Assembly (NCBI GenBank): GCA_036794825.1
Contig: DAIRGA010000017.1
Coordinates: 40,225 to 104,224, forward strand
Length of the DNA: 64,000 nucleotides
Source: RZYY01 sp036794825
Lineage (GTDB): Bacteria; Bacteroidota; Bacteroidia; Bacteroidales; 4484-276
Direction: 5' to 3'
Shown in pieces: positions 52,477 through 61,956 of the stretch (its first letter is position 1; each line of letters begins with the position of its first letter). The notes beneath the pieces are model-generated. The model did no database searches and had not been told where the DNA came from. It saw only the letters and a list, made by a program, of their open reading frames with translations. Made by a program: the position numbers and the translations under genes.

Positions 52477-53112
52477 ATGACAAATGATTTATTAAGTTTA
52501 TCCATTGGAGTTGCCATAGCCTACCTGATTGGCTCCATACCTTCGGCCGTTTGGGTTGGCAAAATGTTTTGGGGGATTGATGTACGCAACGAAGGTAGTG
52601 GTAATGCGGGCGCCACCAACACCATCCGCGTGCTTGGCCTGAAAGCCGGAATTCCGGTCCTGCTATTCGATGTGTTCAAAGGCTGGCTTGCAGTCTGGTT
52701 ATTCCGGTTCCTGCCTTTCGAAATGCTCAGCCCGTATCAGGAGGACCTTTACCGGATTGTCATAGCAGTGGCAGCCGTATTGGGGCACGTTTTCCCGGTT
52801 TACGCCGGATTCAGGGGAGGCAAAGGTATTGCCACACTTCTTGGGGTTGGGATTGCTCTCTACCCGCAGGCAGTGATTGTAACTGTCGTCATTTTCGCTT
52901 TAATGCTGATTATTACCAAATATGTCTCCCTGTCGTCCATTACAGCCTCCATTACTTTCCCGTTCCTGGTGTTTTTCCTTTTCAATCCGGGGTCGGCGCC
53001 TTTGCTGGTGTTGTCCGTGTTTGTGGGGATTTTTGTACCCATCACTCACCGGAAAAATATTCACCGGTTGTTGAAAAATGAGGAATCCAAGATCAGTGTG
53101 AAGAAAAAATGA
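52477..53112 (+). CDS. plsY: Glycerol-3-phosphate acyltransferase PlsY
   Basis: This 211-residue membrane enzyme moves an acyl group from acyl phosphate to glycerol-3-phosphate, the first step of phospholipid synthesis. The three family motifs are present: GSIPSAVWVGK, RNEGSGNAGATNTIRVLG and GFRGGKGIAT, plus about five hydrophobic segments. It follows the large secreted-protein gene without a gap. The basic tail (RLLKNEESKISVKKK) is cytoplasmic. Confidence 0.95.
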   Translation: MTNDLLSLSIGVAIAYLIGSIPSAVWVGKMFWGIDVRNEGSGNAGATNTIRVLGLKAGIPVLLFDVFKGWLAVWLFRFLPFEMLSPYQEDLYRIVIAVAAVLGHVFPVYAGFRGGKGIATLLGVGIALYPQAVIVTVVIFALMLIITKYVSLSSITASITFPFLVFFLFNPGSAPLLVLSVFVGIFVPITHRKNIHRLLKNEESKISVKKK

Positions 53113-53366
53113 ATCCATTTTGTTGAAAATCAATAATTATCATAAAAATTCCTGACAAGAAGGGTTTCTTTTGACAGCAGTTTTTATCTTTGTACACTTT
53201 TTTAGAAAAATAATGACTTTGATGATTAAGCATTTATTAAGACTTTGATTTCATTCGTAACTAAGCTCAGACAAGTTGAGTAATGTTTTGACAATCAAAT
53301 ATATAAAACTTTTCATTTTTAATCCTTCAACAGCTCAGCTAATTAATCATTTAACAAGATATCAAG
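53113..53366 (+). promoter_or_regulatory. dnaN promoter region
   Basis: This AT-rich 254-bp gap contains the -7 box TATCTTTG at 53185-53192, about 175 bp before the dnaN start. No open frame is seen. The long leader might hold further control, but no clear structure is visible. Confidence 0.5.
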
Positions 53367-54494
53367 ATGAAATTCATTGTATCCAGCACATTTCTGCTCA
53401 AAAACCTGCAGGCCATCAGCGGCGTGCTCGGTTCGAACAACTCGTTGCCCATTCTGGATGATTTTCTTTTCAACCTCTCAGCAGAAGAACTGAAAATCAC
53501 TACCTCTGACATCGAAACCACGATGACCGTTACCCTTAAGGTAACCATGGCTGACGAGCCCGGGATTGTTGCCATTCCGGCAAAAATTCTGCTCGAAACC
53601 CTAAAAACGCTTCCCGATGTTCCCGTAACCTTTACTATCGATCCCAACACCTTTGCCATAGAAATGCTTGCTGGCGAAGGAAAATACAAGATGAACGGGC
53701 ATAACGGCGAAGATTTTCCTGAAACACCGGGAGTGGAAGAAGGTACAGAGTTCACCATCAATTCGATCGTTCTTTCTGAAGCTATATCCAAAACGGTTTT
53801 CGCAGCCAGCACCGATGAAATGCGCCCGGTCATGACCGGAGTGTTCCTCGAACTGAAGCCCGAAAGCACCTCCTTTGTTGCTACCGACGCCCATAAATTG
53901 GTGCGCTATACACGGTTTGATATTGGCATCGAACTCGAAGATTCCATCATCATTCCCACCAAACCGCTCAACCAGATAAAGAATCTTTTAGGCGCAGAAG
54001 ACCAGGAGGTTAAAGTGATTTACAATCGAAAAAATGCTTTCTTTGCTTTTGGTCGCATCCAGTTACTGTGTAAATTGATCGAGGGAAAATACCCCAACTA
54101 TTCGGCAGTTATTCCTACCGACAATCCCAACAAACTGCAGATCGAGCGTATACCTTTGCTGAGTGCAATCCGCCGGGTCAGCATTTTTGCCAATCAATCA
54201 ACCCACCAGTTGCGGTTTTCGCTCACCAACCGATCGCTCGTGCTGTCGGCCGAAGATATGGATTACGCCAATGAAGCCCGCGAAGTCCTCAACTGCAATT
54301 ACGACGGCGAAGATATGGACATCGGCTTCAACTCGAAATTCCTCCACGAAATGCTCAATAATCTTGGCTCAACCGAAGTGCTGTTCGAGATGTCGCAACC
54401 CAACCGCGCAGGACTGGTGAAACCGGTGAACGATGAAGAAAAGACCAGCGAGGACATTCTGATGCTCATCATGCCGCTGATGCTCAACGATTAA
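53367..54494 (+). CDS. dnaN: DNA polymerase III beta subunit (sliding clamp)
   Basis: The product has 375 residues, the standard length for three clamp folds. It starts MKFIVSSTFLLKNLQAISGVL and ends with the typical SEDILMLIMPLML (usually ...MPMR-like). Domain marks include FAASTDEMRPVMTGVFLEL and VATDAHKLVRY in domain 2. The clamp holds the polymerase on DNA. The gene stands apart from dnaA here; its neighbours are plsY and gldA. A hairpin follows at 54520-54547. Confidence 0.96.
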   Translation: MKFIVSSTFLLKNLQAISGVLGSNNSLPILDDFLFNLSAEELKITTSDIETTMTVTLKVTMADEPGIVAIPAKILLETLKTLPDVPVTFTIDPNTFAIEMLAGEGKYKMNGHNGEDFPETPGVEEGTEFTINSIVLSEAISKTVFAASTDEMRPVMTGVFLELKPESTSFVATDAHKLVRYTRFDIGIELEDSIIIPTKPLNQIKNLLGAEDQEVKVIYNRKNAFFAFGRIQLLCKLIEGKYPNYSAVIPTDNPNKLQIERIPLLSAIRRVSIFANQSTHQLRFSLTNRSLVLSAEDMDYANEAREVLNCNYDGEDMDIGFNSKFLHEMLNNLGSTEVLFEMSQPNRAGLVKPVNDEEKTSEDILMLIMPLMLND

Positions 54495-54519
54495 GAATCA
54501 ATTTTTAATATTGAACAAC

Positions 54520-54547
54520 GCAGAAGCTGAAAAATTTCAGCTTTTGC
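54520..54547 (+). terminator. Hairpin after dnaN
   Basis: AAGCTGAAA (54524-54532) pairs perfectly with TTTCAGCTT (54535-54543); the stem can be extended to 13 bp with one G-U pair. Only a short, interrupted T run follows, so termination may be partial before gldA. Confidence 0.6.
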
Positions 54548-54568
54548 TGTTTAATCAGGGTACATATC

Positions 54569-55474
54569 ATGTCAATCAAAGTAAGTAAAATTTCCAAACT
54601 TTTCGGCGAGCAGAAAGCGCTCGATGAAGTCAGTTTTTCCATCGAACCCGGTCAGATTGTTGGATTTCTTGGTCCAAACGGCGCCGGGAAATCTACCATG
54701 ATGAAGATTTTGACCTGTTTTATCCCTCCCTCTTCAGGCGAAGCATTTGTAAACGGTTTTGATGTGATGGAAAACTCCCTCGATGTGCGCCGGGTAACGG
54801 GTTATTTGCCTGAAAATAACCCACTTTACACCGAAATGTATGTTAAAGAGTACCTTGAATTCGTGGCTGGAATTTTTAAAATAAACAACGCTGCCAAAAG
54901 AGCTGATGAAATGATCGGGATGACAGGTTTGGAGGTGGAGCGAAAGAAAAAGATCGGAATGCTATCCAAAGGCTACAGGCAACGTGTCGGACTTGCCCAG
55001 GCGCTGATTCACAATCCGCAGGTGCTCATTCTCGACGAACCTACCTCCGGCCTCGATCCAAATCAGATCGTCGAGATTCGTAACCTGATCAAAACCATCG
55101 GATACCAGAAAACCGTCATGCTTTCCACGCACATTATGCAGGAGGTAGAGGCCATCTGCGACCGCGTGATAATCATCAACAAAGGAAAAATAGCGGCTGA
55201 CGAAACCATCGGTAAACTGCAGCAGCTGGTAAAAGGAAAAGAGACCCTGCTGGTGGAGTTCAGCCATGCCATTGATATCAGGAAAATTAAAGCCCTGAAG
55301 CAGGTAGAATCTGTGGAACCGGCCGGAGTGAATTATTGGAAAATCGTTAATGCGGGCGATACAGATATCCGCCCGACGCTTTTCAAATTGGCTGTGGATG
55401 AGGGTGCTACAGTTCTTACCCTGCAAAAACAATCGTCATCGCTTGAGCAGGTTTTCAGGGAGCTCACCAGTTGA
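54569..55474 (+). CDS. gldA: GldA-like ABC transporter ATPase
   Basis: This 301-residue ATPase has Walker A GPNGAGKST (35-43), signature LSKGYRQRVGLAQAL (about 132-146) and Walker B VLILDEPTSGLDP. It closely follows the GldA pattern of gliding-motility ABC transporters (MSIKVSKISKLFGEQKALDEVSF). In Bacteroidota GldA works with GldF and GldG, whose genes are not in the window. In non-gliding species the protein is kept and its role is open. It ends 192 bp before trpS. Confidence 0.85.
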   Translation: MSIKVSKISKLFGEQKALDEVSFSIEPGQIVGFLGPNGAGKSTMMKILTCFIPPSSGEAFVNGFDVMENSLDVRRVTGYLPENNPLYTEMYVKEYLEFVAGIFKINNAAKRADEMIGMTGLEVERKKKIGMLSKGYRQRVGLAQALIHNPQVLILDEPTSGLDPNQIVEIRNLIKTIGYQKTVMLSTHIMQEVEAICDRVIIINKGKIAADETIGKLQQLVKGKETLLVEFSHAIDIRKIKALKQVESVEPAGVNYWKIVNAGDTDIRPTLFKLAVDEGATVLTLQKQSSSLEQVFRELTS

Positions 55475-55611
55475 TGCCTTCAGGAACGGGGAGTGCCGTC
55501 GGTTCTGCAAAATTTCCTTTACCTGAATTTAAAAGTGCTTCAATCCATTCACCGGCATTATTGCTCATCGGGACACCGGAAAGTGGTTATCAGCCAAAGC
55601 CGGATTTTGTG

Positions 55612-55619
55612 TACTTTTG
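55612..55619 (+). promoter_or_regulatory. -7 promoter box for trpS
   Basis: TACTTTTG is an exact TAnnTTTG match 47 bp before the trpS ATG at 55667. Confidence 0.55.
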
Positions 55620-55666
55620 CGCCAATTCATTGAAATACAAATCATACCTTATTTATATTCAACTAT

Positions 55667-56662
55667 ATGGAGACTGTTGTTAGTGGCATCAGGCCGACCG
55701 GAAATCTTCACCTGGGAAACTATTTCGGGGCGATCAAGAACTTTTTGAAAATGCAGAACGAAAACAACTGCTTTTTCTTTATTGCTGATTATCATTCATT
55801 AACCACCCACCCCACTCCTGGCGATCTGCACGGAAATGTAAAGCAGGTGCTGGTGGAGTACCTGGCTACCGGTATTGACCCCGAAAAGGCTACACTTTAC
55901 ATCCAGAGTGACTTGCCGGAAACTGCCGAACTTTATCTGCTGCTCAACATGAATGCCTATATGGGTGAACTGGAGCGTGTTACAACATTTAAGGAAAAGG
56001 CCCGCAAGCAACCGGATAACATCAACGCTGGCCTGCTTACCTACCCTTGCCTTATGGCAGCCGACATAATCATCCACAAAGCACATAAAGTCCCTGTTGG
56101 TAAAGATCAGGAACAACACCTCGAAATGACCCGGACTTTTGCCCGCCGTTTCAACAGAATGTATAATGTTGAAATGTTTCCTGAGCCCCAGGCTTTTAAT
56201 TTTGGCGAAAACCTGGTAAAAATCCCGGGACTTGATGGCAGTGGAAAGATGGGCAAATCAGAGGGAGAGGGAAATGCAATCTTTTTGGCTGAAGATCCGA
56301 AATCAATCAGAAAAAAAGTGATGAGAGCGGTTACCGATACCGGCCCCACCGAACCAAATTCCCCCAAAACCGAAGCTGTGGAAAATCTTTTCTCGCTTTT
56401 AAAAGTGGTTTCTACACCCGACACTGTGAAGTATTTTGAAGATCAATACAATACAATGCAAATCAGGTACGGGGATCTTAAAAAGCAACTGGCAGAGGAT
56501 ATCATTACTTTCACCGCACCCCTGCGGGAGAGAATTCTCGAAATTTCGGCTGATGAAGCCTACTTGAGTAAAGTAGCTCGAATTGGCGCCGAGAAAGCGC
56601 ACCAAAGCGGCGCCCGCACATTGAAGGAAGCCCGGGAAATTATTGGTTTCAAAAGATTTTGA
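55667..56662 (+). CDS. trpS: Tryptophanyl-tRNA synthetase
   Basis: The product has 331 residues, the usual length for bacterial TrpS. The class I motifs are HLGNYFGAI (HIGH-like, residues 16-24) and KMGKSEG (KMSKS-like, about 196-202). It charges tRNA-Trp with tryptophan. The start METVVSGIRPTGNLHLGNYFG is typical of the family. The hflX gene follows after 43 bp. Confidence 0.96.
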   Translation: METVVSGIRPTGNLHLGNYFGAIKNFLKMQNENNCFFFIADYHSLTTHPTPGDLHGNVKQVLVEYLATGIDPEKATLYIQSDLPETAELYLLLNMNAYMGELERVTTFKEKARKQPDNINAGLLTYPCLMAADIIIHKAHKVPVGKDQEQHLEMTRTFARRFNRMYNVEMFPEPQAFNFGENLVKIPGLDGSGKMGKSEGEGNAIFLAEDPKSIRKKVMRAVTDTGPTEPNSPKTEAVENLFSLLKVVSTPDTVKYFEDQYNTMQIRYGDLKKQLAEDIITFTAPLRERILEISADEAYLSKVARIGAEKAHQSGARTLKEAREIIGFKRF

Positions 56663-56705
56663 AAGTCAGTTAAATAGTCAATCTCAACACACTTCATCCG
56701 TAGTT

Positions 56706-57911
56706 ATGCCGAAGAATATTGATACCGCCATCAAAAAAGAGAAAGTAGTATTAGTTGGAGTGATTTCAGGGAAAGATGGTGAGAACCGTATCAATGAATA
56801 CCTTGACGAGCTTGCCTTTCTGGTCGAAACAGCCGGTGGGGAAACCATTGCCCGCTTCACACAGAAACTCGACAAACCCGAACCCGGGACATTTATCGGA
56901 TCCGGTAAATTGCGTGAAGTGGCTGATTTTGTGAAAGCTGCCGGAGTGGACATTGTTGTTTTTGATGACGAACTCAATGGTTCACAGATCAGGAATATCG
57001 AAAAATCGCTCGACTGCCGCATCCTCGACCGCAACAATCTGATCCTCGATATTTTTGCCCGCCGGGCAAGAACTTCCTATGCCAAAACCCAGGTGGAGCT
57101 GGCGCAATATGAGTATCTGTTACCGCGTCTTACCCGAATGTGGACTCACCTCGAAAGACAAAGAGGCGGAATTGGTCTGCGCGGGCCGGGAGAAACTGAA
57201 ATCGAAACCGACCGCCGGATCATCCGCGACAGGATAAGCATCCTGAAGAAAAAGCTCGAACAAATTGACAAACAAATGGCTACCCAGCGGAAATCACGCG
57301 GAAAAATTATCAGAGTGGCGCTTGTGGGTTATACTAACGTTGGCAAATCAACCATCATGAATCAACTCAGCAAATCCGATGTTTTTGCTGAAAATAAACT
57401 CTTTGCTACGCTCGATACAACAGTAAGAAAAGTAGTAATCTCCGACCTCCCATTTTTACTCTCTGATACCGTGGGCTTTATTCGCAAACTGCCACACAGC
57501 CTGGTTGAATCATTCAAATCCACCCTGGATGAAGTCCGCGAAGCTGATTTGCTCTTGCATGTGGTGGACATTTCACATGCTGACTTTGAAGAACAAATCC
57601 ATGTGGTTAATCAGACTCTTGCCGAAATCGGCGCTTCTGACAAGCCAACTATCATGGTTTTCAACAAAATTGATGCTTACCAGTGGGTAAAAAAGGAAGA
57701 AGATGACCTGACTCCTCCCACAAAAGAGAATACAACGCTGGAAGAATTGAAAAGAACCTGGATGGCCGGGTATTCCCAGCCGTCACTATTCATCTCGGCG
57801 CTCAAAAAGGAAAACTGGGATGAGCTGCGCATGCTTGTTCATCAGAGTGTCAGAGAGATCCATATTACCCGATATCCATTCACCGAAAGCCCTTTCAATA
57901 TTGAAGTTTAA
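56706..57911 (+). CDS. hflX: GTPase HflX
   Basis: This ribosome-associated GTPase (401 residues) splits or rescues stalled ribosomes under stress. The N-terminal HflX domain includes GTFIGSGKLREVADFV and the glycine-rich linker RQRGGIGLRGPGETEIETDRR. The G domain has G1 GYTNVGKST, G3 DTVGFIRKLPHSLVESF and G4 NKID. A longer frame begins at TTG 56643 within trpS, but the ATG at 56706 (MPKNIDTAIKKEK) is a better start. It belongs to the run trpS-hflX-lnt. Confidence 0.93.
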   Translation: MPKNIDTAIKKEKVVLVGVISGKDGENRINEYLDELAFLVETAGGETIARFTQKLDKPEPGTFIGSGKLREVADFVKAAGVDIVVFDDELNGSQIRNIEKSLDCRILDRNNLILDIFARRARTSYAKTQVELAQYEYLLPRLTRMWTHLERQRGGIGLRGPGETEIETDRRIIRDRISILKKKLEQIDKQMATQRKSRGKIIRVALVGYTNVGKSTIMNQLSKSDVFAENKLFATLDTTVRKVVISDLPFLLSDTVGFIRKLPHSLVESFKSTLDEVREADLLLHVVDISHADFEEQIHVVNQTLAEIGASDKPTIMVFNKIDAYQWVKKEEDDLTPPTKENTTLEELKRTWMAGYSQPSLFISALKKENWDELRMLVHQSVREIHITRYPFTESPFNIEV

Positions 57912-57938
57912 AAGTATTACCGTAAAGCAACAGCCTTC

Positions 57939-59558
57939 ATGAAACCGAAATATCTCTTCCTTTTGTCATTGATTTCCGGCGTAATCCTGAGTTTGGGCTG
58001 GCCGATGGATGGCTTTCCTTTCTTACTCTTTTTTGGTTTTGTGCCCTTGCTTTTCATCGAAGATAAAATACAATCCAACCCTGGCGACTATCATAAATTC
58101 ACCATCCTGAAATTCGCCTATCTTGCTTTCTTTGTCTGGAATTCCTTGACAACGTGGTGGATATGGAATTCAACCATTTTTGGAGCTATAATGGCCGTTG
58201 TGCTTAATTCCCTTTTCATGGCAGTGGTTTTCTGGTTATTTCATCTCGCCCGGCGAAGTTTTTTAAACCGCAATCACTCCATTTTTCTGCTGATTTTTTT
58301 CTGGATTGCTTTCGAATATCTCCACCTCGACTGGGATCTTTCATGGCCATGGCTTAACCTGGGTAATGGCTTTGCGATGTACACCAGGTGGATTCAATGG
58401 TACGAATTCACTGGAATCTTCGGAGGAACTTTTTGGATATTGTTGATGAACATTTTGATATTCAAAGCTATACGGTTGTATCTAAGGCAGAGGACATTTC
58501 ATACCGGGCTCATTACTGTTTCTGTTTCGATGTTGTTGGTGCTGATTGTTCCTTTGGCAATATCGCTCTGGATTTACAATAAATGGGAGGAAAAAGGACC
58601 AAAAGCAGAAGTTATCATCACCCAACCTAATATTGATCCCTATTCCGAACAATACACAATACCGGTTCGTGAAGTCATAGAGAAGAATTTTGGAATTGCT
58701 GAGCCGCTAATCACCGATAGTACCGATTTTATTATTTGTCCAGAATCAGCGCTCCAGGAAAGTATCTGGCACAGTTCCATGGAGGAATCCCGCAGCGTTG
58801 TACTCATTCGCCGGTTTCTTGAAAAACATCCTCAGCTTAATATAATTATAGGGGCATCCACATTCAGACTCTTTAATGAAAATGAGCCATTAACCCCTAC
58901 CGCCAGGAAATTTACTGATGTTGAGAGGCATTACGAAGCATACAACACAGCACTGCTTATCAACGATAGCGCCCCGATCGGACTGTACCACAAATCAAAA
59001 TTGGTTCCAGGCCCTGAAAAGATGCCTTTTCAACGTTTGCTCAGTCCGTTGCAGGAATTCGCCTTTGACTTGGGTGGAACTGTGGGTAGTCTTGGTTTGT
59101 CGCACGAAAGAGTGGTTTTTACATCAAAAGATGGAAAAATTCACGCTGCGCCAATCATCTGTTACGAATCTATCTATGGCTATTTTGTTGCGGATTTTGT
59201 AAGAAACGGAGCCAACTTGCTTTTCATCATCACCAATGATGGCTGGTGGGGAAATACTGCAGGCCACCGCCAGCATTTTTCGTTTGCACCCATGAGGGCA
59301 ATTGAAACGCGCCGAAGTTTGGCCAGATCAGCAAACACAGGCATTTCAGCAGTTATTAACTCCCGCGGTGATGTACTTCAATCCACCGAGTATTGGGTAC
59401 CTGATGTTTTAAAGGCTGATTTGACATTGAACGAAAAAGTCACTTTTTACGTCAAATATGGCGATTACATTGGCCGGATAAGCGCCTTCCTGTCAGCCTT
59501 CCTGCTGCTGATTGCATTTACATCTTCAAGGCTGAACAGGGAAAAGCTAAGGAAATAA
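57939..59558 (+). CDS. lnt: Apolipoprotein N-acyltransferase
   Basis: The product has 539 residues, with about six to seven transmembrane segments in the first 220 residues and one at the end, around a nitrilase domain. The catalytic triad is visible: Glu in IICPESALQES, Lys in YHKSKLVPGPE and Cys in PIICYESIYG. It adds the third acyl chain to the N-terminal cysteine of lipoproteins on the periplasmic side of the inner membrane. The substrate set includes lipoproteins such as the one at 41022-41225. Confidence 0.93.
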   Translation: MKPKYLFLLSLISGVILSLGWPMDGFPFLLFFGFVPLLFIEDKIQSNPGDYHKFTILKFAYLAFFVWNSLTTWWIWNSTIFGAIMAVVLNSLFMAVVFWLFHLARRSFLNRNHSIFLLIFFWIAFEYLHLDWDLSWPWLNLGNGFAMYTRWIQWYEFTGIFGGTFWILLMNILIFKAIRLYLRQRTFHTGLITVSVSMLLVLIVPLAISLWIYNKWEEKGPKAEVIITQPNIDPYSEQYTIPVREVIEKNFGIAEPLITDSTDFIICPESALQESIWHSSMEESRSVVLIRRFLEKHPQLNIIIGASTFRLFNENEPLTPTARKFTDVERHYEAYNTALLINDSAPIGLYHKSKLVPGPEKMPFQRLLSPLQEFAFDLGGTVGSLGLSHERVVFTSKDGKIHAAPIICYESIYGYFVADFVRNGANLLFIITNDGWWGNTAGHRQHFSFAPMRAIETRRSLARSANTGISAVINSRGDVLQSTEYWVPDVLKADLTLNEKVTFYVKYGDYIGRISAFLSAFLLLIAFTSSRLNREKLRK

Positions 59559-59644
59559 CCTCCCTCTCCGATCCATTTTTCCCCCCATCGCTGGCAAAAC
59601 GCCGATACACCATAGCTTGCCAGTGCTTGCAATCAAAAATCCCA

Positions 59645-59682
59645 TAAAAAACAAAACCGCTAACAATCAATATGTTAGCGGT
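59645..59682 (-). terminator. Terminator of the CAT-anticodon tRNA
   Basis: On the minus strand the 10-bp stem ACCGCTAACA / TGTTAGCGGT (59673-59682 with 59656-59665, loop of 7) is followed by TTTTGTTTTTT. It lies directly downstream of the tRNA gene. Confidence 0.8.
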
Positions 59683-59689
59683 ACTTGAG

Positions 59690-59763
<74 letters not shown>

Positions 59764-60007
59764 GTTTCTATGTTGAGAACTATTCCCGGTTTTTGAAAAC
59801 GGGTTGCAAAAATAGAAAACTATTCAAAGGTATTTAGAAAAATTATCAGAAAATTCCATTGGAATTTTTGATCATCACATTATCAGATAGTTACAATCAT
59901 TTTTTCAGTGTTGGACTTTTTCTCAATTTAAAAAGGCTGGAATTATTGGTGTTTTAGTAATTTTACCACCAGTTTTTAAACCGAAGTCAACTCAACTTAC
60001 TGTAAAA

Positions 60008-60415
60008 ATGAAAAAATACATCTCTTTAGGCGTTAATTGCCCCCACTGTAACGAGTCGCTGATGGACATGAATCATCAGATACATAGCTACCCGAGTATT
60101 AAGGTGAATATCGAAACCGCCAGGGCAAAAGGGATTATCTGGCTCTGCTCCATTTACGATTGTTATGATCATGAAAATAATATCGAACTGCGTGAAGATG
60201 AGGTGGTTCGTTTCTTTTGTCCCCATTGCAACCAGAGCCTGATGCTCGAAACCATTTGCAATCAATGTAAAGCAAAAATGGCGGGATTTGTAATTAAAGC
60301 CGGAGGGAAAATTGATTTTTGCTCCCGGAAAGGCTGCAAAAATCATTATGTGTTGTTTGAAAATCTGGCAGACGAAATCAGGAATTTCTATAAAGAATAT
60401 GGTTCCAGTGAATGA
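60008..60415 (+). CDS. Zinc-ribbon protein of unknown function
   Basis: This 135-residue protein has several metal-type cysteine pairs: CPHC (11-14), CSIYDC, CPHC (about 72-75), CNQC (about 86-89) and CSRKGC with a nearby histidine. It looks like a tandem of rubredoxin- or zinc-ribbon-type knuckles. There is no signal peptide. It starts after a 245-bp gap behind the tRNA and precedes pepD by 55 bp. I know of no named family; a nucleic-acid or protein-binding adaptor is possible. Confidence 0.75.
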   Translation: MKKYISLGVNCPHCNESLMDMNHQIHSYPSIKVNIETARAKGIIWLCSIYDCYDHENNIELREDEVVRFFCPHCNQSLMLETICNQCKAKMAGFVIKAGGKIDFCSRKGCKNHYVLFENLADEIRNFYKEYGSSE

Positions 60416-60470
60416 TTCGTCTTTACAAAAATCGCGTTTAACAATTCATCATTAATTACCGAACCGTAAA

Positions 60471-61934
60471 ATGAATAATAACCTTTACAAAATCCAGCCT
60501 GTTGAAATTTGGAATTATTTCAGTGAAATCCTCCGGATCCCCCGTCCATCCAAGAAAGAAGAAAAAATTGCTAACTACCTGATCGAATTTGCAAAAAGAC
60601 ACCAATTGAATTACAAAGTGGATGAAATTGGTAATATAGTTATCCTAAAACCTGCAACCCCGGGAATGAAAAACCGGAAGTCAGTCTGCCTGCAAAGCCA
60701 TATGGATATGGTTTGCGAGAAGAATAAGGATACTGATTTCGATTTTGAATCCGATGCTATCAGGGCCTACATTGATGGTGACTGGGTGAAGGCCGAAGGA
60801 ACCACACTTGGCGCCGACGACGGGATAGGAATGGCTGCACAGCTCGCAATTCTGGCATCTGACGTTATTGAGCATGGACCCATTGAGTGCCTTTTTACTG
60901 TTGACGAAGAAACCGGACTCTCTGGCGCATTTGGTCTAAAATCTGGATTTTTAAAATCAACAATTTTATTAAATCTTGATTCAGAAGACGATGGCCAGAT
61001 ATTTATTGGTTGTGCTGGTGGCAGAGACACGACAGCAATGCTTAAATTTGAAAGGAAAAGTGTTCCCAAAGATTTCTCTGCATTCAAAATCATCATAAAT
61101 GGCCTCAAAGGTGGACATTCGGGTGACGATATTAATAAAGGCCTGGGAAATGCGATTAAAATACTTGTCCGCATTCTTCATTCTGCCTCAGAAAAGTTTG
61201 GTGCCAGGCTTGCAGATATTACCGGAGGCAACCTTCGGAATGCGATTGCCCGTGAATCAGAGGCAGTTGTTTTGATTAATTATGTTGCTGAGAAAGATTT
61301 CTCTCAACTGGTCCATGAAATCGGTCAATCTGTAAAGAATGAATTGAAAACTACCGAACCAGATCTGAATATCAGCCTGCTAGAAGCCAAAATACCGGAA
61401 TTTGTTATGGATGAAACATCGCAGCACAAGCTGATGTTGGCCCTTTATGCCTGCCCTCATGGTGTAATCCAAATGTCAAGAGACATACCCAATTTTGTTG
61501 AAACCTCCACAAATCTTGCTTCCGTAAAAGTTATTGATGATTGTTACCTGGTTACAACAAGCCAGCGCTCTTCCGTGGCTTCAGCGCTTGATGATGTTGT
61601 CAATATGGTCGCATCGGTATTTCACCTTGCCGGAGCAGAAGTTAAGCACACCGATGGCTATCCTGGCTGGGCGCCCAACACGCAGTCGGAAATTCTAGAT
61701 ATCGCAAGAAGCGCCTACGAGCGGCTTTTTAAAACTGAACCTAAAGTATTGGCCGTGCACGCAGGCCTGGAATGCGGATTGATCGGGGAAAAATTCCCGG
61801 GAATAGACATGATCTCCTTTGGTCCAGATATCAAGGGTGCACACTCACCTGACGAAAGGATCTCGATTAGTTCTGTCCAGAAGTTTTGGGATTGGACAAT
61901 CGAAATATTGAAAAGCATACCCGCTGAGAATTAA
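60471..61934 (+). CDS. pepD: Aminoacyl-histidine dipeptidase (M20 family)
   Basis: The product has 487 residues, matching PepD (485 in E. coli). Two-zinc ligands appear in order: His in LQSHMDMVCE, Asp in GADDGIGMA, the catalytic Glu and zinc Glu in VDEETGLSGA, Asp in LLNLDSEDDG and a final His in GAHSPDERIS. The N-terminal LYKIQPVEIWNYFSEILRIPRPSKKEEKI is the family opening. It splits beta-Ala-His (carnosine-type) and many Xaa-His dipeptides in the cytoplasm. It fits with the S46 peptidase and histidine ammonia-lyase as part of peptide use. Confidence 0.94.
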   Translation: MNNNLYKIQPVEIWNYFSEILRIPRPSKKEEKIANYLIEFAKRHQLNYKVDEIGNIVILKPATPGMKNRKSVCLQSHMDMVCEKNKDTDFDFESDAIRAYIDGDWVKAEGTTLGADDGIGMAAQLAILASDVIEHGPIECLFTVDEETGLSGAFGLKSGFLKSTILLNLDSEDDGQIFIGCAGGRDTTAMLKFERKSVPKDFSAFKIIINGLKGGHSGDDINKGLGNAIKILVRILHSASEKFGARLADITGGNLRNAIARESEAVVLINYVAEKDFSQLVHEIGQSVKNELKTTEPDLNISLLEAKIPEFVMDETSQHKLMLALYACPHGVIQMSRDIPNFVETSTNLASVKVIDDCYLVTTSQRSSVASALDDVVNMVASVFHLAGAEVKHTDGYPGWAPNTQSEILDIARSAYERLFKTEPKVLAVHAGLECGLIGEKFPGIDMISFGPDIKGAHSPDERISISSVQKFWDWTIEILKSIPAEN

Positions 61935-61956
61935 GACTCTCAGATTAAGTGGTGAC

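Noticed and set aside
55471..55683. Plus-strand frame of 70 codons between gldA and trpS
   Set aside because: It covers the trpS promoter box, overlaps both neighbours and has no protein-like pattern.
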